13,942 bases of DNA from JAICMB01 sp049514735 (GTDB lineage: Bacteria > Acidobacteriota > Terriglobia > Bryobacterales > Bryobacteraceae): positions 1 through 13,942 of the forward strand of contig JBEKUT010000167.1 in the NCBI GenBank assembly GCA_049514735.1, read 5' to 3'. The notes beneath the pieces are model-generated. The model saw only the letters and a program-made list of their open reading frames with translations, was not told the DNA's origin and did no database searches. Both the position numbers and the translations under genes were made by a program. Below are positions 6,330 through 13,942 of the stretch, piece after piece. Each line of letters begins with the position of its first letter. The stretch's first letter is position 1.

Positions 6330-7747
6330 TTGTCCCTTTCGACGACAAACTTCACGAAGAATGCGGCGTTTTCGCCATTTACGGCCATCCGGAGGCCTCC
6401 AATATGGCGTATCTCGGGCTGTACCAATTGCAGCACCGGGGTCAGGAGAGTTCCGGAATTGCGACCAGCGATTGGCGCGAGATCCATTGCCACAAAAGCA
6501 TGGGACACGTCGCGGACATTTTCACTCCCGACGTGATCAATCAATTGCCGGGCGACCTCGCCATCGGACACACCCGTTATTCGACCACCGGCGACACGGT
6601 TCTCTTGAATGCGCAACCGTTTTCGGTCGCGTGCAATAAAGGCAAGGTCGCGGTAGCGCACAACGGAAATATCACGAACGCCGCCAGTCTGCGGCGCGAT
6701 TTGGAACGGCACGGGTCTATTTTCCAGGCCTCGAGCGACACGGAAGTTATTCTGCATTTAGTTGCGCGCTCGTTCCACAAGACTCTTTCCGGCGCGATGC
6801 GCGATGCGCTGCTGCAGCTCGAGGGCGCGTTCTCGCTGGTGTTTCTGGCGCAGGACCGCATAATTGTAGCCCGCGATCCTCATGGATTCCGGCCCCTGGC
6901 TATGGGGCAACTGGTGCAGACCGATGGGCGGGTGGCTCAGGTATTTGCTTCCGAAACCTGTGCGTTCGATCTGATCAACGCGACTTACATCGGCGATGTG
7001 GAGCCGGGCGAGATGGTATGCGTTGGTCCCGAAGGCGTAACACGCGAACGATACGCTTCGCCACAGCCGATCTCGCAATGCGTCTTCGAACACGTCTACT
7101 TCTCGCGTCCCGATTCTATTGTTTTTGGACGCGCGGTGCAGGAATCACGCGAGAACCTCGGCAAACTTCTGGCGCGCGAAGCTCCCGTGGATGCCGATGT
7201 GGTGGTGCCGGTGCCTGACTCGGGGACCACGGCTGCCATCGGTTATGCGGAAGAGTCCGGCATCCCGTTCCGTCAGGCGCTCATCCGCAATCACTACGTT
7301 GGCCGAACGTTTATCGAGCCGTCGCAGGCCATCCGCGATTTTGGAGTCAAGCTGAAGCTGAATCCGGTACGGCATTTGCTCGAAGGCAAACGAGTCATTC
7401 TGGTGGACGATTCTCTGGTCCGCGGGACCACCAGCAAGAAGATTGTCCGCATGGTTCGCAATGCAGGGGCGAGGGAAGTTCACCTGCGCATCTCCTGTCC
7501 GCCGACGATCTCGCCCTGTTTCTATGGCGTGGACACTCCGTCGAAGGGCGAGTTGATCGGGTCGTCTCATTCGATCGAGCAGATACGCCAATTCGTGGAT
7601 GCAGATACGCTGGCATATCTTCCGATCGACGGGCTTCGGATCGCGGTGGACGATAAAAAGGGCGATTATTGCTACGCCTGCTACACCGGCGACTATCCGA
7701 CCGATTTAGTACAGATCGGGGCTCTGGACGCCCAAGGACGCCTCTAG
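6326..7747 (+). CDS. purF: Amidophosphoribosyltransferase PurF
   Basis: This 473-residue enzyme makes phosphoribosylamine from PRPP and glutamine, the committing step of purine synthesis. I chose the ATG at 6326 because it yields a 12-residue propeptide ending HEE before Cys13 (ECGVFAIYG), the N-terminal nucleophile exposed by self-cleavage in this Ntn-hydrolase family; it also overlaps the purL stop as ATGA. The PRPP-binding loop is VILVDDSLVRGTT (357-369). The four cysteine ligands of the Bacillus-type [4Fe-4S] cluster are present: C252 (QCVFEHVYFSRPDS), C391 (ISCPP) and C449/C452 (YCYACY). This is therefore the iron-sulfur, probably oxygen-sensitive, form. Feedback inhibition by purine nucleotides is known for the family. 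The TAG overlaps the convergent malectin gene's stop by four bases. Confidence 0.97.
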   Translation: MIVPFDDKLHEECGVFAIYGHPEASNMAYLGLYQLQHRGQESSGIATSDWREIHCHKSMGHVADIFTPDVINQLPGDLAIGHTRYSTTGDTVLLNAQPFSVACNKGKVAVAHNGNITNAASLRRDLERHGSIFQASSDTEVILHLVARSFHKTLSGAMRDALLQLEGAFSLVFLAQDRIIVARDPHGFRPLAMGQLVQTDGRVAQVFASETCAFDLINATYIGDVEPGEMVCVGPEGVTRERYASPQPISQCVFEHVYFSRPDSIVFGRAVQESRENLGKLLAREAPVDADVVVPVPDSGTTAAIGYAEESGIPFRQALIRNHYVGRTFIEPSQAIRDFGVKLKLNPVRHLLEGKRVILVDDSLVRGTTSKKIVRMVRNAGAREVHLRISCPPTISPCFYGVDTPSKGELIGSSHSIEQIRQFVDADTLAYLPIDGLRIAVDDKKGDYCYACYTGDYPTDLVQIGALDAQGRL

Positions 7748-9333
7748 GGTCTAATCGGCGCGCCCGGAACCGATTCGTCCAGCACTTCTATGCCATTCAC
7801 GCAGGCGTAATTGCGAATCGGAACCAGCGACAGAACCAGCTTGCCTTGTTCGTTCGAAGCGATGCCGTGGAAAGTCCGCTCCAGCGGCCGGTTGTCGCCG
7901 CCTGCTTCCTTATATACGTCGAGACCGCGAACCAGCGCGACGCCATTGCAGAAAATATCGAACATGCGGCTCCCCGCTCCACCCTTGGTGGGTTTATCGG
8001 GTCCGAACCACGTCTCGGCGAAATGCAGGATGACGCCATAACGCCCAGGCGCGACTGGAATTGAATAGGTGATGTTGCCGAACCGTTCGCCGCGGTAGAG
8101 CTCCGGGTCGGCGGCGCTCGAAACCTCGGGCGGACGCATGACGAGCTGACCGCCGTGGAAGAAGCGGTCGGCGCCCCACACCTGCCCGCTTCTATCGGTA
8201 TAATCCTGGTCCCGGGCCACGATTCGAATGGGCCGCAAGCGGCCGGGAAGGCCGGGAGAGATTTCGATGGCGTTCAGAAAGGCCGAATTGACTTGCGGTT
8301 TGAACTCCAGGTGCAGGAAGCCGTCGGCGTCCGGATGTATATCTTTAAAGACGCGGATGTCCGGGGCGTTCGGCCCGACGTCGGCGACCACGTCGATATA
8401 TTCGAGGAGCTGTTTCTTGTTCGCGAGCACGCCGAAAAGGCGGCTGGTTTCACCACCCCCGGCAATGTTGCTGTCGCCATACACAGTTTCGGCGAAATGG
8501 AGACGCAGCTCGTAGGTTGCAGGCTTGAGGGGGATATCGTAACGGAAAGCGCCTTCGCGGCGGTTCTGGTAGACGATCTGGTCCCGCGTGCCTAAGATAG
8601 GGTGGTTCGAAATCGAGTAAACGGAACCGCCGTTGAAGAAACGGTCCTCGCTCCAGACGCGGCCAAAACGGTCCGTATAGGACTTAGCCGATCCCGCGAG
8701 GATGCGAAGTTCGTCTCCGCTCCATGCGGTGGCGGTAGCGGTTAGAGTGATTTCAGGCGCGCTCCGGGTGCGTGCCTGCGCCCCCGTGAATTTCATGGCG
8801 ATGACGATCCCGGCAACAGCGATAATCGCCAAGGCTGTCCCCAAAAATATCTCGCGAGGCCGGTTCGAAGTCTTGCGCAGTACCGCGGTGAACTCCGCCC
8901 TGGGATTTTCAAATGTCTCCAACTGTTGGAGCGCCACGGGCGGGTTCATTACCTCCAGTGCTTCGCAGGGAGGCGGTCCGGCGGCTATCAGCTCGCGGTT
9001 TAGAAGGAACTTGGGCGCGTACTGGCCCTGTGGAATTTCGATCCGAACCGCGTGGCTGGAGCCATCGCTCTCATAGAATTGCTTCAGCCTGCTCCGCAGC
9101 CGGTGGGCTTCCACCCGCACGATGGAGTCGCGTTTCTGATCGAAGTCCGCGGGACGCCCCAGTGCCTCGACCGCGATGTTGTATTCCTTTATCTGGTCGG
9201 CTTGACCCTCGAAATACTTGGTACAGACATAGTTTAGAAGGTGTGCGAGGTTAGGAGCGCGGTTAAAAAGCCTGGAAGACAACAGGCACGCAAGTTCCTC
9301 CCGCTCTTGTTCGAAATTGGCAGTCGTGGCCAT
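7744..9333 (-). CDS. Membrane protein with winged-helix-like N-domain, one TM helix and two malectin domains (ToxR-like regulator candidate)
   Basis: From the chosen ATG at 9333 this is 529 residues. Residues ~7-109 form a domain common in acidobacterial TolB/TPR proteins: LLNYVCTKYFEG, IKEYNIAVEALGR, DSIVRVEAHRLRSRLKQFY (70-87), and a closing hairpin (VRIEIPQGQYAPKF). Its second half matches the logic of OmpR/ToxR winged helices: a helix with RLR followed by a G-x-Y hairpin. A linker leads to a transmembrane helix at ~162-180, then two malectin-like beta-sandwiches (~209-355 and ~365-525). Each contains a YTDRxGxVWxxDRFFxGG start and an LHFAETxxG motif. Malectins bind carbohydrate. Topology suggests a cytoplasmic N-domain and periplasmic sensor. 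Alternative starts are ATG 9363 and GTG 9516; none has a good ribosome binding site. Divergent to the TonB receptor. DNA binding is inferred. Confidence 0.85.
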   Translation of the reverse strand: MATTANFEQEREELACLLSSRLFNRAPNLAHLLNYVCTKYFEGQADQIKEYNIAVEALGRPADFDQKRDSIVRVEAHRLRSRLKQFYESDGSSHAVRIEIPQGQYAPKFLLNRELIAAGPPPCEALEVMNPPVALQQLETFENPRAEFTAVLRKTSNRPREIFLGTALAIIAVAGIVIAMKFTGAQARTRSAPEITLTATATAWSGDELRILAGSAKSYTDRFGRVWSEDRFFNGGSVYSISNHPILGTRDQIVYQNRREGAFRYDIPLKPATYELRLHFAETVYGDSNIAGGGETSRLFGVLANKKQLLEYIDVVADVGPNAPDIRVFKDIHPDADGFLHLEFKPQVNSAFLNAIEISPGLPGRLRPIRIVARDQDYTDRSGQVWGADRFFHGGQLVMRPPEVSSAADPELYRGERFGNITYSIPVAPGRYGVILHFAETWFGPDKPTKGGAGSRMFDIFCNGVALVRGLDVYKEAGGDNRPLERTFHGIASNEQGKLVLSLVPIRNYACVNGIEVLDESVPGAPIRP

Positions 9334-9583
9334 CACCAAAGCAGCTTTGGTCGGAGTATACATCTTTTTGCCCGTCAAATGCAAACGCGATCCGGTTCCG
9401 TTAAACGTTCTTCCCAGGACCGTTAACGTCGCTGAAAATAAGCAGGTTCCTACCTGTAACGTACTTCGGTAGAGCAGGCCATCGCTTTCTGTGGTCTGCC
9501 CGTTCGAGAACGACACGGGACGGAGCTATGCGATTGTCTATCCCACCCCTGCGTCATTTCCCGCAACCCTCTGAAAACAAGCC

Positions 9584-9612
9584 GTAACTTCGTTACAGCA
9601 GTGTGTCGTAAC
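9584..9612. promoter_or_regulatory. Candidate operator: inverted and direct GTAAC half-sites
   Basis: GTAAC-TTC-GTTAC (9584-9596) is a perfect five-base inverted repeat with a three-base spacer. A further direct copy, CGTAAC, lies at 9607-9612. The site sits just upstream of the proposed -35 box (9623), the usual place for an activator. The eight-base word CGTTACAG at 9591-9598 recurs as its reverse complement, CTGTAACG, at 9454-9461, nearer the divergent malectin gene. The regulator is unknown; the neighbouring malectin protein is an obvious candidate by position only. Confidence 0.35.
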
Positions 9613-9622
9613 CCTATTAACC

Positions 9623-9651
9623 TTTACTTGCTAGTAGGAAGGCATTAGCAT
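9623..9651 (+). promoter_or_regulatory. Predicted sigma-70-type promoter of the TonB receptor gene
   Basis: TTTACT (9623-9628; 4 of 6 matches to TTGACA) and TAGCAT (9646-9651; 4 of 6 to TATAAT) are separated by exactly 17 bases. Transcription would begin near 9658, giving a leader of about 50 bases before the ATG at 9707. That leader has a G-run (GGGGG at 9692-9696) at a fitting ribosome-binding distance. The prediction is by eye only. Confidence 0.35.
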
Positions 9652-9706
9652 AGGCTCCAGCTAAATCCGTTGGTTTCAGACAATTTCCTTTGGGGGCAAG
9701 ATTTCC

Positions 9707-12700
9707 ATGTTAGAAGCTACACTCTCGGCAACCGGCAAGTCCCGTGTGCTGCCAACCATCACCATCTTCCTGACATTGCTGTTCTGTTGCATGCCATTGA
9801 TGTATGGGCAGTTCCGCACCGGTTCCATTAGCGGCACGGTAGCCGACTCCACCGGCGCAGTAATTCCAAACGCCACGGTGCTCCTCACCGACGAGGCGAC
9901 GAAGGCCAAGCGCGACAGCGTTTCGAACAGCTCCGGATTCTTCAATTTCGCTTCGGTTCAACCCGCGACCTATACAATAACGATTTCCGCCAACGGCTTC
10001 CGAAGCTGGGAAGAGCAGGGGATCACGTTGACGCAGGGGAATAACATCAACATTCCTAACATCGCCCTCCAAGTCGGCATGGCGAAGCAGGAAGTTGAGG
10101 TTATATCGTCGAGCGAGGTTGTGGTGCCGACCGATACGGGCGCGGTCAGCCAGACTTTGAACGAACACATGGTCACCGACCTTGCCATTCAAGGCCGCGA
10201 CGCCGCTGAGCTGATGAAGATCATGCCTGGCATGGGTATGGCGACTGGCCTCAACAACAGTATGTGGAACAGCTTGACCACCCAGAGCAACAGCGGCCCG
10301 ATCGGAAATTTCTCGGCGCAGGGCACGCAGCTCTACGGCGCGCTGACGATGACCATGGACGGCGCGAACCTGCTCGATCCCGGCAACCAGGGAACGCAGA
10401 CCGCCAACATGAATCAGAACCAGATTCAGGAAATCTCGCTGTTGACGAATGCGTATGGCGCGGAGTTCGCGAAGGGCCCCGTGACGCTGCAGGCGATTGG
10501 CAAGAGCGGCAGCAGTTCCTTCCACGGCGGCGCTTATTTATACGCCCGCAACGGTGTCTTCAACACCACCGATTCGGAATATAAAGCCACTGGCGTAGCG
10601 AAACCCAACGACTCGTATTATTATCCGGGCGGCGATTTCGGCGGCCCCGTGATCTTTCCGAAGCTCCGCTTCAATCGCAACCACGATAAACTCTTCTTCT
10701 ACGCCGCCTACGAGTACATGGATCAGCATCCGGAGGGTTCGATCAATGAGCGTTTCATCCCGACCCAACAGATGATGCAAGGCAACTTCAGCCCGTCGTA
10801 CTTGGCCAGCCTGGGATCAAACTTCGCAAACGGAACGTTCGGCAACAATTCTGTCGCACCCTGCCCGAAAGGCTGCACCAACGGCGTCACGCTTCCGGGC
10901 GGCATAATTCCCGCCAACCTGCTCGATCCGAACTCCCTCGCACTGTGGAAGACGATGCCGGCGCCGAATATTAGCCCCTCCTCTAATCCGTTCGGCGCGA
11001 ACTATCTGCAGGTTTTGAACCTGCCCGTTAATCGCTGGGAACTGCGTCTGCGCGGCGATTACAATATCAGCGATAAGACTAAGGTGTTCTTCTCCTGGAA
11101 TCGCCAGGATGAAACCGACCTCAATCCGAACAACATTTGGTGGGGCACCGGGAACGATCTTCCCTACCCGTCGCAGATGCCGGCCAACCAGGTTTCAAAT
11201 ATCTACAGCGCGAACGTGACGCACGTGTTCTCGCCTACCTTGACCAACGAGTTCGTGTTTGCGGAAGCCTCATTCCTCAATCCCATCGCGTTGACGAACC
11301 CGGCGGCCGTGGATCCCACCAAGCTCGGCTTCAGCTTGACGGGGCTGTTCAAGGATCCGTACTTGCCCCAGATCCCGAACACTATCAGTTGGAGCAAATC
11401 CGCCCCCGGCTATTTCGCGCCGACCTTCGGACAACAGTTCGAGAGCGGAGACTTCGGTAAGCTTTCGCAGACGCCCAATATCTCGGACAACATTACCAAG
11501 GTGGCTGGCACGCACACGCTCAAGTTTGGCGTCTACTGGGATTATGCACGCAACTGGCAAGCTGGTAGTAACTTCCAGAACAACCCCCAGGGAACCGTGG
11601 AGTTTGAAACCTACGGCGCCAACACGAGCAGCAACGGCGCGGCCGATTTTGCGATGGGCCGCATCGCCGGCTTCTACCAGGAAAGCTCGTCTCCCGTGCA
11701 GGATACCAGGTATTATCAATATTCCTTCTTTGCCAACGACCAATGGAAGGTGAACCGCCGGTTAACTTTGACTCTGGGCATTCGCGCTGAGCACATTGGA
11801 AACTGGGTGGATACCGGCAATCTCGGCTTGGCGGTATGGAATCCCGCGACCTACAACAACACTTCATCGGCCCCCGGGTGGACCGGCCTCTTGTGGCACG
11901 GTATCGATTCCAACATCCCTTCGTCCGGCGTTCCTTCCAAGCTCTTTTTCCCTGAGCCCCGCGTCGGCGTAGCATACGACGTGTTCGGAACCGGCAATAC
12001 GGTGGTCCGCGGCGGCTTCGGCGTTTACCGTTATCAGGCCTCCGCCAACAATATCGGTGGCGCGGCCTACAATGCCCCCCTGAACGTGGCGTCCGAGTCC
12101 ACTACTTGGAACTGCTGCATCGGCTACAACTCCTTTAACCAGTTCTCTCCGTCCCTGGGCGCTCCCGGACTGGGAAGCAATGCGAACGGCGTAGATCAGG
12201 AAGGCGACTCCCGAGTTCCCTACGCCATGACCTATAACTTTACGATTTCGCAGCGTGCGCCGTGGAGATCGCTTGCGGAATTCCAGTATTCCGGCAGCGC
12301 CAGCCGCGACCAGATTCTGGATGGCACACTTTCGGATCAGGATCTGATCCCGATCGGCGCCTTCTATAAACCCGATCCGCTGACGGGTGTCGTGAATAAT
12401 CCGTTCAGCGGGAGTTTCCCAGCGAACGACTATTATCCCTACCACAATTACACGGGGATCCAGTTGTTCACCCACGGCGGACGCTCGAACTACAACGCGT
12501 TCATCACGACCTGGCAGAAACAAACCGGCCGCATGACCTTCACGACCAACTACACCTTTAGCAAGGTGCTGGGAACACGCGATGGCCAAACCTTCAACGG
12601 CAACCAAGCTGGAGCAGCGGAATACCCGTACGCGCTCGGCCCCAATTATGGCGTCCTGGCGTACGATCACAGCCACATTTTTAACGTGGCGTATATTATT

Positions 12701-13303
12701 AACCTTCCGGCTCCGATCCACAACAACATAATTCTCGGCGGGATCGTGAACGGATGGGAGCTTTCCGGAATCACGCAATGGCAGAGCGGTCCGCCGCTGC
12801 AGGACAACACTGGCGCGAACAGCAATGCGGCTCTCAACACGACGTATGGGAACGTTGCGGCCGGTCCTGTCAGTGCGCAGACCTATCTTGGAACCAGTTC
12901 CATGCCGCTTCTTCCGGTGCTGACCTGCGACCCGAGATCGGGCCTCAAATCCGGACAATACTTCAATCCGAGTTGCTTCGCGCCCCCGCAGCCAGGTCAG
13001 GTTGGAAACATCATCTGGCCGTACGTTAAGGGGCCGGCGTTCACTAACAGCGATCTTTCGATCTACAAGAACTTCACGTTCCGGGAGAAACAGAAGATTC
13101 AGCTTCGTTTTGAAGCCTTCAACTTCTTGAACCACCCGCTGCCGGAGTTCAACGCGGCCGGTAACAACGCCGACGTTCAATTGAAGTTCTCGAACGCGGC
13201 TGGAAACCTCACGCAGACAAACCAAAACGCCAACACGACGGGATCGCCGTTGTATACCGTGGGACGGCGCGTAATTGAGTTCGCCGTCAAGTACAACTTC
13301 TAA
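9707..13303 (+). CDS. TonB-dependent receptor with N-terminal carboxypeptidase-regulatory-like domain (Oar-like)
   Basis: This 1198-residue outer-membrane protein begins with a signal peptide: Lys11/Arg13, a hydrophobic core 14-32, and likely cleavage after MYG34. Residues ~38-122 are a CarboxypepD_reg/CNA-B-like beta sandwich (GSISGTVADSTGAVIP, then SGFFNFASVQPATYTI). A plug-like domain follows (~145-260), including MDGANLLDPG near 217 and EISLLTNAYGAEFAKGP. The remainder is barrel, rich in aromatics, Asn and Gly, ending in a strand with C-terminal Phe (FAVKYNF), the outer-membrane insertion signature. Several Cys pairs (CPKGC, NCC, and two late Cys) suggest disulfides in extracellular loops. 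Such proteins import large substrates with TonB energy, and the ligand cannot be named. The divergent malectin-domain protein hints at a carbohydrate. I see no clear TonB box. Confidence 0.93.
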   Translation: MLEATLSATGKSRVLPTITIFLTLLFCCMPLMYGQFRTGSISGTVADSTGAVIPNATVLLTDEATKAKRDSVSNSSGFFNFASVQPATYTITISANGFRSWEEQGITLTQGNNINIPNIALQVGMAKQEVEVISSSEVVVPTDTGAVSQTLNEHMVTDLAIQGRDAAELMKIMPGMGMATGLNNSMWNSLTTQSNSGPIGNFSAQGTQLYGALTMTMDGANLLDPGNQGTQTANMNQNQIQEISLLTNAYGAEFAKGPVTLQAIGKSGSSSFHGGAYLYARNGVFNTTDSEYKATGVAKPNDSYYYPGGDFGGPVIFPKLRFNRNHDKLFFYAAYEYMDQHPEGSINERFIPTQQMMQGNFSPSYLASLGSNFANGTFGNNSVAPCPKGCTNGVTLPGGIIPANLLDPNSLALWKTMPAPNISPSSNPFGANYLQVLNLPVNRWELRLRGDYNISDKTKVFFSWNRQDETDLNPNNIWWGTGNDLPYPSQMPANQVSNIYSANVTHVFSPTLTNEFVFAEASFLNPIALTNPAAVDPTKLGFSLTGLFKDPYLPQIPNTISWSKSAPGYFAPTFGQQFESGDFGKLSQTPNISDNITKVAGTHTLKFGVYWDYARNWQAGSNFQNNPQGTVEFETYGANTSSNGAADFAMGRIAGFYQESSSPVQDTRYYQYSFFANDQWKVNRRLTLTLGIRAEHIGNWVDTGNLGLAVWNPATYNNTSSAPGWTGLLWHGIDSNIPSSGVPSKLFFPEPRVGVAYDVFGTGNTVVRGGFGVYRYQASANNIGGAAYNAPLNVASESTTWNCCIGYNSFNQFSPSLGAPGLGSNANGVDQEGDSRVPYAMTYNFTISQRAPWRSLAEFQYSGSASRDQILDGTLSDQDLIPIGAFYKPDPLTGVVNNPFSGSFPANDYYPYHNYTGIQLFTHGGRSNYNAFITTWQKQTGRMTFTTNYTFSKVLGTRDGQTFNGNQAGAAEYPYALGPNYGVLAYDHSHIFNVAYIINLPAPIHNNIILGGIVNGWELSGITQWQSGPPLQDNTGANSNAALNTTYGNVAAGPVSAQTYLGTSSMPLLPVLTCDPRSGLKSGQYFNPSCFAPPQPGQVGNIIWPYVKGPAFTNSDLSIYKNFTFREKQKIQLRFEAFNFLNHPLPEFNAAGNNADVQLKFSNAAGNLTQTNQNANTTGSPLYTVGRRVIEFAVKYNF

Positions 13304-13332
13304 GGCCGTTCGAAGTCGACAACTCGATTCAG

Positions 13333-13363
13333 AAAAGGGGCGGCGCGATGCCGCTCCTTTTTT
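13333..13363 (+). terminator. Rho-independent terminator after the TonB receptor gene
   Basis: The arms AAAAGGGGCGGC (13333-13344) and GCCGCTCCTTTT (13350-13361) pair over 12 positions with a single G-U wobble and a five-base loop (GCGAT). The T-run extends to 13363. It lies 30 bases after the TAA, so it ends the receptor transcript. The A-tract/T-tract symmetry makes it partly usable in reverse, but no gene reads into it from the right. Confidence 0.9.
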
Positions 13364-13446
13364 GTCATATGTCAAACGCGCGTGACCGAGCCGCGCCCGG
13401 CAGGAAGCGGTCCCTGTGTTACCTTTGCTCGGAGCAGTTCCTCGTT

Positions 13447-13942
13447 ATGAATCGCAAATCGTCGCTTGCCGCGTGCGCGGTGTCATTAGTACTCGCGCTC
13501 GGCGTGATTTTGCCCGCGCTGCCCGCAAGCGTCCCGCATTCACCGATCTTTTTCTCTCTAAAATCGGTCCCTTTCCGGCTCGAGAATGCGGAAACTGAGT
13601 CCCGCCATTTACCCGCGACGATGGCCGGTGGCGTCGCCATTTTGGACTACAACAGGGACGGCCGGCCCGATATCTTCTTCACCAATGGCGCCAACCTCGC
13701 CACCTTGAAGAAGGACGATCCGAAATACTCCAATCGCCTGTTTCGCAACGATGGCAATGGCGTCTTCACGGACGTGACTGAGCAGGCCGGGCTGGCCGGC
13801 ACTGGTTACGATATGGGCGCTGCGGTCGCCGACTTCAATAACGACGGCTATCCCGACCTGTTTGTCGCAGGCGTCCATCACAACACGCTCTATCGCAATA
13901 ATGGCGACGGCACCTTCACGGATGTCACCGCCAAAGCCGGTC
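13447..13942 (+). CDS. Secreted VCBS/FG-GAP repeat protein, CRTAC1/ASPIC-UnbV type (3' partial)
   Basis: The frame from the ATG at 13447 stays open to the window end (165 complete codons). It begins with a signal peptide: Arg3/Lys4, a hydrophobic stretch ~7-25, and likely cleavage around A24-S28. It then reads FRLENAETESRHLPATMAGG (43-62), the usual opening of acidobacterial CRTAC1-like proteins. Two calcium-binding FG-GAP/VCBS loops follow, DYNRDGRPDIF (67-77) and DFNNDGYPDLF (129-139). Each is followed by an RNxGxGxFTDVTxxAG linker; the second of these is at the window edge. The repeats build a beta-propeller exported to the periplasm or surface; a C-terminal ASPIC/UnbV domain is expected outside the window. 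The ribosome binding site is weak (GGAG at 13431). It lies behind a strong terminator, so it probably has its own promoter. Function is unknown. Confidence 0.88.
   Translation, partial: MNRKSSLAACAVSLVLALGVILPALPASVPHSPIFFSLKSVPFRLENAETESRHLPATMAGGVAILDYNRDGRPDIFFTNGANLATLKKDDPKYSNRLFRNDGNGVFTDVTEQAGLAGTGYDMGAAVADFNNDGYPDLFVAGVHHNTLYRNNGDGTFTDVTAKAG

Larger units (their letters stand above)
9334..9706. promoter_or_regulatory. Divergent intergenic control region between malectin regulator and TonB receptor
   Basis: These 373 bases separate the two divergent genes (the part above 9363 if the longer malectin start is used). They are visibly richer in A/T than the genes and contain several GTTAAC/GTAAC/GTTAC-like words: CGTTAAAC at 9399, the perfect palindrome CGTTAACG at 9421-9428, CTGTAACG at 9454-9461, GTAACTTCGTTAC at 9584-9596, CGTAACC at 9607, and TATTAACC at 9615. 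On the minus strand a TATACT hexamer at about 9359-9354 resembles a -10 box but has no -35 at good spacing. No small gene is convincing here. Confidence 0.6.

Noticed and set aside
9364..9516. Longer GTG start (9516) for the malectin protein
   Set aside because: The extra residues (Ser/Thr/Gly/Leu-rich) have no domain character, there is no ribosome binding site, and they would overlap the palindromic elements at 9421 and 9454. It cannot be fully excluded.
11864..13375. 503-codon open frame on the minus strand opposite the TonB receptor gene
   Set aside because: Its product is Arg/Val-rich with no family motif, while the plus strand encodes a full TonB receptor barrel through the same bases. 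It would also span the terminator. It is a shadow of GC-rich codon use.
13416..13598. 60-codon plus-strand frame over the start of the VCBS protein
   Set aside because: It is a different frame from the one that encodes the signal peptide and VCBS loops, and its product has no recognisable features.

Overview
This 13.9 kb window is chromosomal DNA of moderately high GC, most likely from an acidobacterium of the Bryobacterales / Solibacter type. That assignment is an inference from gene content. The window pairs a very large Oar-like TonB-dependent outer-membrane protein (N-terminal carboxypeptidase-regulatory-like domain) with a CRTAC1-like VCBS/FG-GAP protein. It also carries a membrane protein that joins an N-terminal winged-helix-like domain to two malectin domains, a combination typical of that group. 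Shine-Dalgarno sequences are mostly weak, and many genes overlap by 1-4 bases.

Region 1 (1-1986, + strand) is a tight unit. It holds the last 22 codons of an unidentified protein, a deoxyhypusine-synthase-like protein of unknown substrate, a CPBP (CAAX/Rce1-type) intramembrane protease and a 66-residue hypothetical protein. Region 2 (1983-3046, - strand) is a coupled pair, a calcineurin-like phosphoesterase followed by a YbaK-type aminoacyl-tRNA deacylase. It converges on region 1 with overlapping stop codons. Divergent from it, at 3142, is a 77-residue protein that looks like the isolated Tudor-like C-terminal domain of the PcrA/UvrD helicases.

Region 3 (3430-7747, + strand) is a purine-biosynthesis operon, purQ-purL-purF, with translationally coupled junctions (1-base and 4-base overlaps). 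purQ and purL encode the glutaminase and synthetase subunits of FGAM synthase, step 4 of the pathway. purF encodes the committing amidotransferase. The small third subunit, purS, which this short form of PurL needs, is not in the window.

Region 4 (7744-13942) is the accessory part. A ToxR/CadC-like membrane protein is encoded on the - strand, with a cytoplasmic winged-helix-like domain, one transmembrane helix and two periplasmic malectin sugar-binding domains. It is divergent from a 1198-residue TonB-dependent receptor. The 373-bp space between them contains a plausible sigma-70 promoter and several GTAAC/GTTAC half-sites. A strong intrinsic terminator follows the receptor gene, and then comes the start of a secreted VCBS-repeat protein that runs off the window. 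The most interesting hypothesis is that the malectin protein senses glycan in the periplasm and directly regulates the receptor gene. No tRNA, rRNA, CRISPR array, insertion sequence or phage gene was seen.
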